A program made the position numbers and the translations under genes. Below, in pieces: positions 8,500 to 16,084 of a DNA stretch of 64,000 bases. Each line of letters opens with the position of its first letter. Positions within the stretch are counted from its first letter, which is position 1. Under the pieces are notes generated by a model, which did no database searches, was not told the DNA's origin, and saw only the letters and a list, made by a program, of their open reading frames with translations. Source of the DNA: GCA-002282575 sp964493995 (GTDB lineage: Bacteria; Pseudomonadota; Gammaproteobacteria; Thiomicrospirales; Thiomicrospiraceae); assembly GCA_964493995.1 (NCBI GenBank), contig CAZBQD010000001.1:58437-122436 (forward strand). The letters run 5' to 3'.

Positions 8500-9744
8500 T
8501 CACTGAGCTTTCAAATGATCAATGCGAATTTTAGCGGGTGGGTGACTGTCATGATAGGCAGAATACCAAGGATGCGGCGTCAAGGTGCTGGCATTATCAC
8601 GATACATGGCTAGCAAAGCACTGATTAACGCCGATGCCGAAGCATGCTGTGCGGCAAAGGCATCGGCTTCAAATTCATGTTGACGGCTTTTAATCGCCAT
8701 CAGTGGGCTCACCCAAAAGAAAAAGCTGGGCACAACGGTGAGAAATAACAGCAACGCCATGACCGGCGTTTGTGTGGTCAAACCTAAGCCACTATAAAAC
8801 TCAGGTAATTGCACTAACCAACCCAGTAAAGCCAAGCCTGCCAAACTCATCAACGCCCCTTCAACCAAACGTTGTTTGATGTGACCATGCTTAAAATGAC
8901 CCAACTCATGCGCTAACACTGCTTCGACTTCATCGACATTCAGCTTTTCTAATAAGGTATCGTAGAAAACAATGCGCTTGTTTTTACCAAAACCAGTGAA
9001 ATAAGCATTGCCATGCCCTGAGCGAGACGAACCGTCCATGACAAAAATGCCATCACTATCAAAACCAGTTTTGTGCAATAGCGCTTCAATACGTGTTTTC
9101 ATTTCACCATCGGCTAACGGAGTGAACTTATTAAAAATGGGAGCAATCCAAATGGGATAAGCCCACACCAACAATAAATTAAACCCCATCCAGCCTGCCC
9201 ACGCATAAAGCCACCAGAGATCATCTATCCAAGCATTCATTAAGGCAATCATGCCCCAGAGTAACGGCAGACCAATAGCCAACATCACTAACCATTGCTT
9301 TAGCGTGTCTTTGGCAAACATCGCAAGCGACATTTTGTTAAAACCAAATTGCGTTTCCGTGACAAAGGTACTGTACAGCGAAAAAGGGAGATGCAACAAA
9401 GCGAGCAAAGCAAAGACGCTCATCATAAACGCCACATCAAGCGCAGTACCACTTAACCAATTCGTCGTTAACCAGAAATCATAAATCAGCTGAAACCCAC
9501 CGCCGATGGACAGAATAAGCAGCAGTGCCACATCAAATAACAGCACGCAACGCCCCATCGACAACTTAGCGGCACTGTAATCGGCGGCTTTTTGATGTGC
9601 CTCTAGCGAAACCACGCTCGCAAATTCAGTCGGAACCTGATCTTTATGACGCATAATATAACGCTGATGCGTGCTGCTTAACCACCACTCAATGGCAACA
9701 TAAGCAGTCACACTGATTAAAAATAACAGCGTCACCCAATTCAT
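8500..9744 (-). CDS. M48 family membrane metalloprotease (Ste24/CAAX protease-1-like)
   Basis: 414 residues. The N-terminal half carries several hydrophobic segments (about 1-20, 65-90, 103-123, 150-200), like the Peptidase_M48_N membrane domain. The zinc-binding HELGH is at 279-283 in VEAVLAHELGHFKHGH, with further membrane segments afterwards and the distal Glu in SRQHEFEADAFAA. This is the Ste24 architecture rather than the shorter HtpX. In bacteria these proteases are thought to take part in membrane-protein quality control. The start codon overlaps the stop of the thioredoxin-like gene (ATGA), so the two are co-translated. Confidence 0.88.
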   Translation of the reverse strand: MNWVTLLFLISVTAYVAIEWWLSSTHQRYIMRHKDQVPTEFASVVSLEAHQKAADYSAAKLSMGRCVLLFDVALLLILSIGGGFQLIYDFWLTTNWLSGTALDVAFMMSVFALLALLHLPFSLYSTFVTETQFGFNKMSLAMFAKDTLKQWLVMLAIGLPLLWGMIALMNAWIDDLWWLYAWAGWMGFNLLLVWAYPIWIAPIFNKFTPLADGEMKTRIEALLHKTGFDSDGIFVMDGSSRSGHGNAYFTGFGKNKRIVFYDTLLEKLNVDEVEAVLAHELGHFKHGHIKQRLVEGALMSLAGLALLGWLVQLPEFYSGLGLTTQTPVMALLLFLTVVPSFFFWVSPLMAIKSRQHEFEADAFAAQHASASALISALLAMYRDNASTLTPHPWYSAYHDSHPPAKIRIDHLKAQ

Positions 9745-10064
9745 GCCTCATCTCCCAGCATCAATTGCATCGGGCGCGCCAACTCGTCGATGAGTCCGGC
9801 AATACTGAACACGCGCATTTTTTCGACAAACTTCTGTCCCTGCAAATATACCTGCACAACAGGTAAGCTAAATACCCCGCGTTGGGCGCAAGTGCTTACC
9901 TCGTCATTACAGTTAATATAGACCGTTTGCATACCGGGATAGGCTTTCTGCACTGCCTCAAATAAATGCGGTTTAATATCGCCACACACGCGACAGGTCG
10001 GTGCGCCAAATAATACCAATACCGCATCGTGCGATTGAATGACTTGGGTTAGGTTTGATGACAT
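9741..10064 (-). CDS. Thioredoxin-family protein with a CRVC active site
   Basis: About 107 residues from the ATG giving MSSNLTQVIQ; GGAAG sits just upstream, which favours this start over upstream in-frame ATGs at 10091 and others. The fold follows thioredoxin: VLVLFGAPTCRVCGDIKP carries the redox pair as CxxC (CRVC in place of CGPC), then TVYINCNDEV, and a cis-proline loop FSLPVVQVYLQGQ. An additional Cys pair (NCNDEVSTC) lies in the region after the active site. No signal peptide, so cytoplasmic. The downstream gene is a membrane protease, which suggests a linked function without proving it. Confidence 0.8.
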   Translation of the reverse strand: MSSNLTQVIQSHDAVLVLFGAPTCRVCGDIKPHLFEAVQKAYPGMQTVYINCNDEVSTCAQRGVFSLPVVQVYLQGQKFVEKMRVFSIAGLIDELARPMQLMLGDEA

Positions 10065-10144
10065 GGTTTCTTCCATCATGTAAAAAGGCAACCTAAGTTG
10101 CCTTTAATGTGCCTTGAGTTTGATTGAGTTAGGATAAGACAGCC

Positions 10145-10654
10145 TCAGAGTCCAAACTCTTGTTTCACTTGTGCAACCCATTTATCGATACGCGCACTGG
10201 TCAACTCGGCTTGCTGATCTTCGTCGATTCCCAGCCCGACAAATTGCTTACCGTCTTTAGTCAGCGCTTTAGACTCATCAAACTCATAGCCAGCCGTTGA
10301 CCAATAACCCACTGCTTTTGCCCCTTTAGACACAGCCACATCGTGCATTAAGCCCATCGCATCAAGGAAGTACTCTGAATAATCATGCTGGTCACCCAGA
10401 CCAAAGCAGGCAATGGTTTTACCACTAAAATCGACCGCTTGGAATTGCGGCCAGAAATCTTCCCAATGGCTTTGCAATTCGCCGTAATACCAGGTAGGTT
10501 GACCTAAAATAACGTGCGTATAGGGCGCAAAATCTGCCGGTTTGGCCGTAGCAACATCATGCAAGGTCACTTCGCCACCCAAAGCATCGGCAATTTGCTG
10601 TGCCACACGTTCTGTGTTTCCGGTATCTGTTCCATAAAACAAGCCAATACGCAT
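10145..10654 (-). CDS. fldA: Flavodoxin (long-chain)
   Basis: 169 residues, the typical length of long-chain flavodoxins. The FMN phosphate-binding loop is FYGTDTGNTERVA (about 7-19). The isoalloxazine-binding loops contain GQPTWYYGELQSHWEDF (Trp about 55, Tyr57) and GLGDQHDYSEYFLDA, and the extra beta-5 loop of long-chain forms (YWSTAGYEFDESKALTKDGKQFVGLGIDEDQQ) is present. It is a one-electron carrier for enzymes such as IspG/IspH or biotin and methionine synthases. GAGG precedes the ATG. Divergent from the small Cys-rich gene. Confidence 0.93.
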   Translation of the reverse strand: MRIGLFYGTDTGNTERVAQQIADALGGEVTLHDVATAKPADFAPYTHVILGQPTWYYGELQSHWEDFWPQFQAVDFSGKTIACFGLGDQHDYSEYFLDAMGLMHDVAVSKGAKAVGYWSTAGYEFDESKALTKDGKQFVGLGIDEDQQAELTSARIDKWVAQVKQEFGL

Positions 10655-10723
10655 ATAATGTTACCTCAATTCGTCAATTTGTTTCTTTCATGTTGGCTCA
10701 TTTTAACTCATCAGCATTCACTT

Positions 10724-10963
10724 ATGACAGAGACTCACTTAAAAATTGATTGTACGCAATGTCAGCACTATTATGTCACTTGGGATGAGCGTCGTCCGCA
10801 TGGTTGTCGTTTTTTTGCCTTCAAATCACCCTGCAGCCCCGCCCTATCCGTATTTGAATCGAGCGGAAAGTCATGCGAAGCTTTTGAACAGAAGCAGTTA
10901 GCTAAAGACAAAAGTCAAGCTGAGCGCAAAGAGAATGACAGTAAAAAAGGTTGGGTGGCTTAA
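10724..10963 (+). CDS. Small conserved Cys-rich protein of unknown function
   Basis: 79 residues from the ATG giving MTETHLKIDCTQCQHYYVTWDERRPHGCRFFAFKS. The pattern CxxC...YYVTWDxxxPxGCxxFxFKS...SGxxCxxF is a widespread small family often labelled 'uracil-DNA glycosylase' in databases; nothing here resembles a glycosylase catalytic motif, and a metal-binding role is a better guess. The four or more Cys (CTQC, GC, PC, SC) support metal binding. The C-terminal 25 residues are charged and probably disordered. It ends 9 bases before the convergent fliT-like gene. Confidence 0.75.
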   Translation: MTETHLKIDCTQCQHYYVTWDERRPHGCRFFAFKSPCSPALSVFESSGKSCEAFEQKQLAKDKSQAERKENDSKKGWVA

Positions 10964-10971
10964 CCCCGCTA

Positions 10972-11274
10972 TTACCGTGCTTTATTGTAAGCCGATCTAG
11001 CCTGTTTTTGTTTCACCAGTTGCTGCTGCTCGGCTTGCAAGCCAATACGTAACTTCGTTAGTTTAGCCACCAGTTTGTCGCTGTAAGCTTGAAGTTGCAT
11101 GGCTGCTTTCCGCTCAGACTCAAGATTAAGATGTGCTGGCAAGTGCGATTCAATCCTCTGCTGCCAGTCAGTTACCTGGGCAGCAAAGGCATCGATGTTT
11201 TCTCCATTCAGCTCAGCAGCGGTCAATGTTTCCGCTTCAATCAGCCAATTAAGCCAGTTTTGCGTCAATTTCAT
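10972..11274 (-). CDS. fliT: FliT-like flagellar export chaperone
   Basis: 100 residues, nearly all predicted helical (amphipathic, Leu/Gln/Ala/Lys-rich). FliT binds the filament cap FliD before export and, in enterobacteria, FlhDC. Sequence similarity by eye is low; the call rests on size, helical character and position: the start codon overlaps the fliD stop as TAATG, so it is co-translated with its expected cargo. It could also be another unnamed fliD-linked helical protein. Confidence 0.65.
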   Translation of the reverse strand: MKLTQNWLNWLIEAETLTAAELNGENIDAFAAQVTDWQQRIESHLPAHLNLESERKAAMQLQAYSDKLVAKLTKLRIGLQAEQQQLVKQKQARSAYNKAR

Positions 11275-13358
11275 TATTCAGAGCCTGTCGATAATGAAGA
11301 AGACAAGGAGTCGCGTAAAGAGTTAAGCCCTGAAATGGTCGAGTTCACAATCGAAAACTGCTGAGTATAACGCGCCAGCGCCCGCTCGTAGCGAGCATCT
11401 ACCTCTTTTAACTTTTCGGTGTAATCCGCATCACGTTTCCCCAACTGAGTGATAGAAGCACCAATAGCCCCATTTTCCGTGTTCATCATGTCGGTAATGG
11501 ATTTTGTCAACTGAGCGGCAAAACCCCGCTGAAAAGTCACATCTCCTCGCGAACCCGTTGCCGTACCAGCGACGCTAAACTCTAAGTCGCGCGGCGCTCC
11601 TGTCAGAAAGCTGTTAATTTTGACATCTTGACCCACTCCGACAAAACTGTAGAAATTACCATCTTTTTCCAAAGCACCGACCACGTCCTGACCGGCATAA
11701 CTACCCGTGGCACCTGTGCCTGTGGCTAAGCCTAGGTTGGTAGATAAGCCAGCACTTAAACTGGTAAAGTTAATGGTTGAGGCACTACCAAACTTATCAG
11801 TCGCTAGTTGAAAGCGATTGTTAGTCGCGTCGAAACTCACCTGCACACTTTCGCCCTTAGCTTTGAGGTTAGCATCATTATTAATCGCGGTTTGCAACAA
11901 TCGAGACAACTCATCACGCGAGTAAGTGCCTGCAGCTAATGAAAGACTGTTGGTTTCCGTACCACCCACATTCAACACGAAAGTGTTATCGCCTGCAGTA
12001 ATGGTAATGGGATCAGTCGCTGCACCTGTAGCTGTATTGCCTAAGTACAAAGCTTGTTTAGCGACTTGATTCACCGTTAGCGCATAAGTTCCCTCAACGG
12101 TTTTATCACTAGAGCCCTTATAGGTGACTTGATTATCTGAAGTGACCATATTGGCAGAGAACAAATTGCCCACCGCTTCTGGGTCACTACTCAGCGCAGA
12201 AGTTAACTGAGCCGTATCAAGTGAATAAGTACCATCTAAATTACTTTTAATGCCAATATCTGCCATGGTTTGAATGGCACCTGTTTCGGAAGAGCGAAAT
12301 TGCATAAAACTACGCAAATTATTCTCTAACGAACGCAAACCTTGCTCTCCACGCAAAGAACCTTTGGTAGGATCTTCAGGGTCTTTTGTATAGGAACCCA
12401 AATACTTAATCACTTCACGCATGGCATTCATATCATCGACAAAACCCTGCACCTGATCGACCACACTGGCTGTGTCTGAATTAATGGATACAGAAACAGG
12501 AACACCCGCCTGAGCTTTATTCAAGTTCAAGGTCACGCCATCGATGACGCCACTCACATTATTGGTTGCCGATGTAAGCGATAAGCCATTAACGCTAAAA
12601 GCAGCGTCTTGTGCGGCAATGGTTTGCACCATATTATTCGTGCCGGCTCCGAAAGCGAATTGAGACAAACCCGTTGCATCGGTGTCGTTACCGTCGCTGT
12701 CGGTGGTACTAATACTGATGTTATTCGCTGCCCCCGTTTGCTGCGACGCCAACACCAGACGATAACCTGAGCCATCATTCACAATAGAGGCATTCACCGG
12801 CAGACCAGCACCATTAATAGCGCCCTTTAAGCCTTCTAACGTATTGTTGCTACTATCGACGGTAATCGCCTTAGTTGAGCCACCAACGGTTAGGTTAAAA
12901 GTACCTTCACCAATGTTCGTATATTGCGAAGCCACACCCAAAGAGGCCAAGGTTTGTGCCTGTGCTCGTTGATTCACCACCACTTCATAACTACCCGCTG
13001 TCGCTTGACCGGATATAGACACACCCAAGGCCGTTGAGTCAGAACTGGTTGCAGTTAACGAATTAAACGTTGAAGTACTTCTAAAACTATCCATATTCGA
13101 TTTGATGGTATTTAAAGCGTTACTAAGTAAATCAAAACCAGCCAGCTTATTTTGCGTCTGTGTTTGTTTATCGGTTAAATATTGCCGTTTACTGGCAACA
13201 TCTGCCTCGGCTAAGGCTTTAGAAATGTTAGCAACATCGAACTGACCCAGCCCTAACGAGCTGACGATACTTTGTGCCGCTGCATCGCGCAAGGCTTTGG
13301 CGTTAGCAGCACCAGATGTACTGGTGGTGGTTGGCAGTAAACTGCTGATGGTTGACAT
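11274..13358 (-). CDS. fliD: Flagellar filament cap protein FliD (HAP2)
   Basis: 694 residues, much longer than the ~470 of E. coli FliD. Conserved N-terminal end (SSLGLGQFDVANISKALAEADVASKRQYLTDKQ) with the FliD_N domain, an HAP2 domain with repeated beta-rich Ser/Thr/Asn/Gly segments in the middle (about 110-570), and a C-terminal helical end (LTKSITDMMNTENGAIGASITQ... YERALARYTQQFSIVNSTISGLNSLRDSL). The extra length lies in the exposed central domains. The cap promotes flagellin folding at the filament tip. GGGAG lies upstream of the ATG. Transcribed behind fliC2 and followed by the FliT-like gene. Confidence 0.93.
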   Translation of the reverse strand: MSTISSLLPTTTSTSGAANAKALRDAAAQSIVSSLGLGQFDVANISKALAEADVASKRQYLTDKQTQTQNKLAGFDLLSNALNTIKSNMDSFRSTSTFNSLTATSSDSTALGVSISGQATAGSYEVVVNQRAQAQTLASLGVASQYTNIGEGTFNLTVGGSTKAITVDSSNNTLEGLKGAINGAGLPVNASIVNDGSGYRLVLASQQTGAANNISISTTDSDGNDTDATGLSQFAFGAGTNNMVQTIAAQDAAFSVNGLSLTSATNNVSGVIDGVTLNLNKAQAGVPVSVSINSDTASVVDQVQGFVDDMNAMREVIKYLGSYTKDPEDPTKGSLRGEQGLRSLENNLRSFMQFRSSETGAIQTMADIGIKSNLDGTYSLDTAQLTSALSSDPEAVGNLFSANMVTSDNQVTYKGSSDKTVEGTYALTVNQVAKQALYLGNTATGAATDPITITAGDNTFVLNVGGTETNSLSLAAGTYSRDELSRLLQTAINNDANLKAKGESVQVSFDATNNRFQLATDKFGSASTINFTSLSAGLSTNLGLATGTGATGSYAGQDVVGALEKDGNFYSFVGVGQDVKINSFLTGAPRDLEFSVAGTATGSRGDVTFQRGFAAQLTKSITDMMNTENGAIGASITQLGKRDADYTEKLKEVDARYERALARYTQQFSIVNSTISGLNSLRDSLSSSLSTGSE

Positions 13359-13403
13359 GATTTTTCGCTCCCAAGCATCGACTAAGTTATTATTCTAATC
13401 GGG

Positions 13404-13430
13404 TTATCGGCGTTTGCAACAAAAAATGAA
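13404..13430 (-). promoter_or_regulatory. Possible sigma-28 promoter for fliD
   Basis: A perfect -10 GCCGATAA (13411-13404) lies 15 bases after TTCA (13430-13427), which is a poor match to the TAAA -35. It is about 45 bases before the fliD ATG and behind the fliC2 terminator, so fliD needs its own promoter. Confidence 0.5.
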
Positions 13431-13442
13431 GGCTAAAAGATG

Positions 13443-13475
13443 AAAAATGGCCACCAAGTGACCATTTTTTCATTA
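13443..13475 (-). terminator. Terminator after fliC2
   Basis: ATGGTCAC / GTGGCCAT stem with a short loop followed by a T-run on the minus strand, about 20 bases past the fliC2 stop. Confidence 0.7.
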
Positions 13476-13492
13476 GCGAGACGTAATATCAA

Positions 13493-14305
13493 TTACTGTA
13501 ACAGACTCAAAGCGTTTTGCGTTGACTGATTGGCCTGCGTTAACATACTCATACCCGCTTGTTGCAACACTTGCGTGCGCGCTAAGTTGGCAGCTTCTTT
13601 AGCGTAATCGGTATCTTGAATACGACTACGAGAAGCAGAAATATTTTCATGTACGTTTTGCAAGTTAGAAACCGTATACTCTAAACGGTTCTGCAAAGCA
13701 CCCCATTTAGCGCGTTGAGATTCAATCGAGCGTAAACGGTTACTAATTAAACTGACTGCGTTAGACGCCCCTGCGGCTGTTGACACTGTCAGAGCCGCAA
13801 TACTTCTAAAGGCGGGTGAACTGAAACGAATTTTATTGGGTGAACCACGCTCCCATCCTACCTGAAAACTCAGGTTAGTAGCCGTACCATCAATTAACGC
13901 TGTGCCATTAAATTTAACCGTATTGGCAATACGCGTTAGCTCGCTATTTAACTGAGTGACTTCTGCGTTCATCGCATTGCGTTGCGTTGGTGTGTAGGTG
14001 CCGTTCATCGACTGAATGGCCAATTCACGCATACGTTGCAACATGTTGACCTGTTCGTCCATGGCGCCGTCGGCGGTTTGCACTAGGCTCATGCCGTCGT
14101 TGGCATTGCGCACGGCCATGTCTAAGCCGCGAATTTGGCTGGTCATGTTAGTGACGACCGCTTGCCCAGCAGCATCGTCTTTAGAATTGTTAATGCGCAA
14201 ACCCGAGGTTAAACGCTCCATACTGGTTGCTTGACTACGCGCGCTTTGGTCTAACAAACGCACCGCATTAATTGAACCGACGTTGGTATTAATGACTGTT
14301 GCCAT
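13493..14305 (-). CDS. fliC2: Flagellin, second copy
   Basis: 270 residues. Conserved D0/D1 ends: N-terminal INTNVGSINAVRLLDQSARSQ and RLTSGLRINNSKDDAAGQAV; C-terminal LEYTVSNLQNVHENISASRS and QVLQQAGMSMLTQANQ. The middle variable part (about 150-190) is very short, so the D2/D3 domains are essentially missing. It is clearly paralogous to the flagellin at 15057-15863, differing most around residues 115-190. It follows flaG but is separated from it by a terminator and a GG-N10-GC (sigma-54-like) promoter, so it is probably expressed at a different stage from the other flagellin. Confidence 0.93.
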   Translation of the reverse strand: MATVINTNVGSINAVRLLDQSARSQATSMERLTSGLRINNSKDDAAGQAVVTNMTSQIRGLDMAVRNANDGMSLVQTADGAMDEQVNMLQRMRELAIQSMNGTYTPTQRNAMNAEVTQLNSELTRIANTVKFNGTALIDGTATNLSFQVGWERGSPNKIRFSSPAFRSIAALTVSTAAGASNAVSLISNRLRSIESQRAKWGALQNRLEYTVSNLQNVHENISASRSRIQDTDYAKEAANLARTQVLQQAGMSMLTQANQSTQNALSLLQ

Positions 14306-14365
14306 GATTCACTCTCCACTAATGATTGGTTACGATGCAATTGCTTGCACTTCGCTGAAAATCAT

Positions 14366-14385
14366 AAAGCAGTTAGTATGCCAAA
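14366..14385 (-). promoter_or_regulatory. Sigma-54-like promoter upstream of fliC2
   Basis: TTGGCATACTAACTGCTTT on the minus strand: GG (14382-14381) and GC (14370-14369) with exactly 10 bases between, matching the -24/-12 pattern, about 60 bases before the fliC2 ATG. The -12 part (CTGC) deviates from TTGC. Confidence 0.6.
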
Positions 14386-14404
14386 ACTAACATTTCACAA
14401 CCAG

Positions 14405-14439
14405 AAAAACAAAAAAGCAACCACACAATGGGTTGCTTT
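14405..14439 (-). terminator. Terminator after flaG
   Basis: AAAGCAACC / GGTTGCTTT stem with 7-base loop and a following T-rich tract on the minus strand (TTTTTTGTTTTT), about 40 bases past the flaG stop. Confidence 0.8.
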
Positions 14440-14479
14440 GACATAAAAATCCCAATTATTAACCTATTGAAGGTAACCA

Positions 14480-14956
14480 TCAAGCCATTAAATTAGTCAC
14501 CAAACCAGATACAGCACCAGGTAAGCTAGTATTCGAAACTGACTTACCGTCTATCTGCGCCTGACTCAAGAATTCATTAATTGCTTGACTGATTTTAAGC
14601 ACCACTTCATTCGGAATTTGACGAATGGTCTCGCCTGTTTCGGCATCTTTCATTAAAAAAAGCATTTTGCCAGAATCTTCATCGGGTTCGAATAGAATAT
14701 TGCTACCCGCTTTTTGTAAAGATTCATTCATGCGCTGAACAGAACTTTCATCTAAAGGCTGTTGCTCTTGAGGTTTGCCTTGTTTCAAAACGGGTATTGA
14801 CACTAAATTCGTATCAGCCGGCGCGGTAACCTCTGCTCTTTCCGATGCACCAAGTGCCACACTGGAACGATCAGCCATGGCAGCGCTACTCAAACCACCG
14901 GCACTCATCGGTTTAACCAAACTGGCTGGGTTTAGGGGTAAGCTATCTATTGCCAT
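14480..14956 (-). CDS. flaG: FlaG family flagellar protein
   Basis: 158 residues from the ATG preceded by AAGGAGAATTGAC (a strong ribosome binding site); an in-frame start at 14992 lacks one. The first ~85 residues are Ser/Ala/Pro-rich and probably disordered. The FlaG core is VQRMNESLQKAGSNILFEPDEDSGKM followed by LFLMKDAETGETIRQIPNEVVLKISQAINEF, the signature of this family. FlaG limits filament length in several polar flagellates. Its position between the two flagellin genes and before fliD-fliT is the usual polar-flagellum filament cluster. Confidence 0.88.
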   Translation of the reverse strand: MAIDSLPLNPASLVKPMSAGGLSSAAMADRSSVALGASERAEVTAPADTNLVSIPVLKQGKPQEQQPLDESSVQRMNESLQKAGSNILFEPDEDSGKMLFLMKDAETGETIRQIPNEVVLKISQAINEFLSQAQIDGKSVSNTSLPGAVSGLVTNLMA

Positions 14957-14995
14957 GTCAATTCTCCTTAACCTTAGGGTTGTAAGACACAACCA

Positions 14996-15036
14996 GAAAA
15001 AGCCAGACTACTATAAAGAGCAATCCGGCCTTTTCC
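14996..15036 (-). terminator. Terminator after fliC1
   Basis: AAAAGGCCGGA and TCTGGCTTTTT arms on the minus strand (loop about 16 bases) ending in a T-run, starting about 20 bases past the fliC1 stop. Probably partial, since flaG downstream shows no promoter of its own. Confidence 0.65.
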
Positions 15037-15056
15037 AATCACCTTACCAAACCTAA

Positions 15057-15863
15057 TTATCTTAACAAAGACAATACGTTTTGGCCATTGGCATTCGATT
15101 GCGACAACATACTCATACCCGCTTGTTGCAACACTTGTGAACGCGCCAAGTTAGCGGCTTCTTTCGCATAGTCAGTATCTTGAATACGACTGCGAGACGC
15201 AGAGATGTTTTCAGCCACATTTTGCAAGTTAGAGTTGGTGTACTCTAAACGGTTTTGAACCGCACCCCATTTAGCACGTTGAGCTTCAATAGAACCCAAG
15301 CGAGCACTAATGTTAGCAACAGTGGTACTCGCAGAAGCTGCTGTTGCTACACCTGCTGTAATACTGGCAAAGTTGGCTTTACTGAACGCAATTTTGTTCG
15401 TCGTACCACGCTCCCAACCAACTTGAAAGTTGACAACACTAGTAGCATTTAAGAGACTTGTACCGTTAAATTTAGTGGTAGAAGAAATGCGCCCCAACTC
15501 TGAATTCAACTGAGAAACTTCAGCCTGCATGGCTGTACGTTGAGTTGCTGTGTAAGTGCCGTTCATAGATTGAACCGCTAACTCACGCATACGTTGTAAC
15601 ATACTAACTTGCTCATCCAAGGCACCATCGGCAGTCTGGATCATACTCATACCGTCGTTAGCATTACGAACCGCCATGTCCAAGCCACGAACTTGGCTAG
15701 TCATATTGGTCACGACTGACTGACCTGCCGCATCATCTTTCGAGTTGTTGATACGCACACCTGATGTCAAACGCTCCATGCTGGTTGCTTGACTACGAGA
15801 ACTTTGATCTAACAAACGAGTTGCGTTAAGTGAACCGACGTTTGTGTTAATTACCATTGCCAT
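15057..15863 (-). CDS. fliC1: Flagellin, first copy (major, sigma-28-type promoter)
   Basis: 268 residues with D0/D1 ends highly similar to fliC2 (RSQATSMERLTSG, NNSKDDAAGQ, SASRSRIQDTDYAKEAANLA shared). The central region is only ~40 residues (SVVNFQVGWERG... ANISARLGS), rich in Ser, Thr and Ala, the likely sites of O-linked pseudaminic acid. AAGGAG precedes the ATG. The strong sigma-28-like promoter 75 bases upstream marks it as a late gene and the probable main filament subunit. Gene symbol numbering is mine. Confidence 0.94.
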   Translation of the reverse strand: MAMVINTNVGSLNATRLLDQSSRSQATSMERLTSGVRINNSKDDAAGQSVVTNMTSQVRGLDMAVRNANDGMSMIQTADGALDEQVSMLQRMRELAVQSMNGTYTATQRTAMQAEVSQLNSELGRISSTTKFNGTSLLNATSVVNFQVGWERGTTNKIAFSKANFASITAGVATAASASTTVANISARLGSIEAQRAKWGAVQNRLEYTNSNLQNVAENISASRSRIQDTDYAKEAANLARSQVLQQAGMSMLSQSNANGQNVLSLLR

Positions 15864-15938
15864 GATGACTCTCCTTGTTCATGTTTAGGCTAATGCTTAG
15901 CTAACTCAGCTTCGCATTTTTCTTTCCCTTCGAGGTCT

Positions 15939-15965
15939 TTATCGACCGCTTGGGTAAAGTCTTTA
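15939..15965 (-). promoter_or_regulatory. Sigma-28 (FliA) promoter of fliC1
   Basis: TAAA (15965-15962), 15-base spacer, GTCGATAA (15946-15939): one mismatch to TAAA-N15-GCCGATAA. A second GTCGATAA (16025-16018) lies further upstream with TTTA at 15 bases, possibly a weaker tandem promoter. The leader to the ATG is about 75 bases. Confidence 0.8.
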
Positions 15966-16084
15966 ATTTATTTTTTATCTTTTTTAATTCAGTATCAATT
16001 TTGTTTCCCAAACAGGTTATCGACACACTCAAAAAAAACTAAAGTACTTACCTAAACTTTTTTTAATCACCATTCAAAATGACG

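Noticed and set aside
10724..10963. Uracil-DNA glycosylase
   Set aside because: Databases often use this label for the small CxxC/YYVTWD family, but 79 residues without any glycosylase motif cannot support the function.
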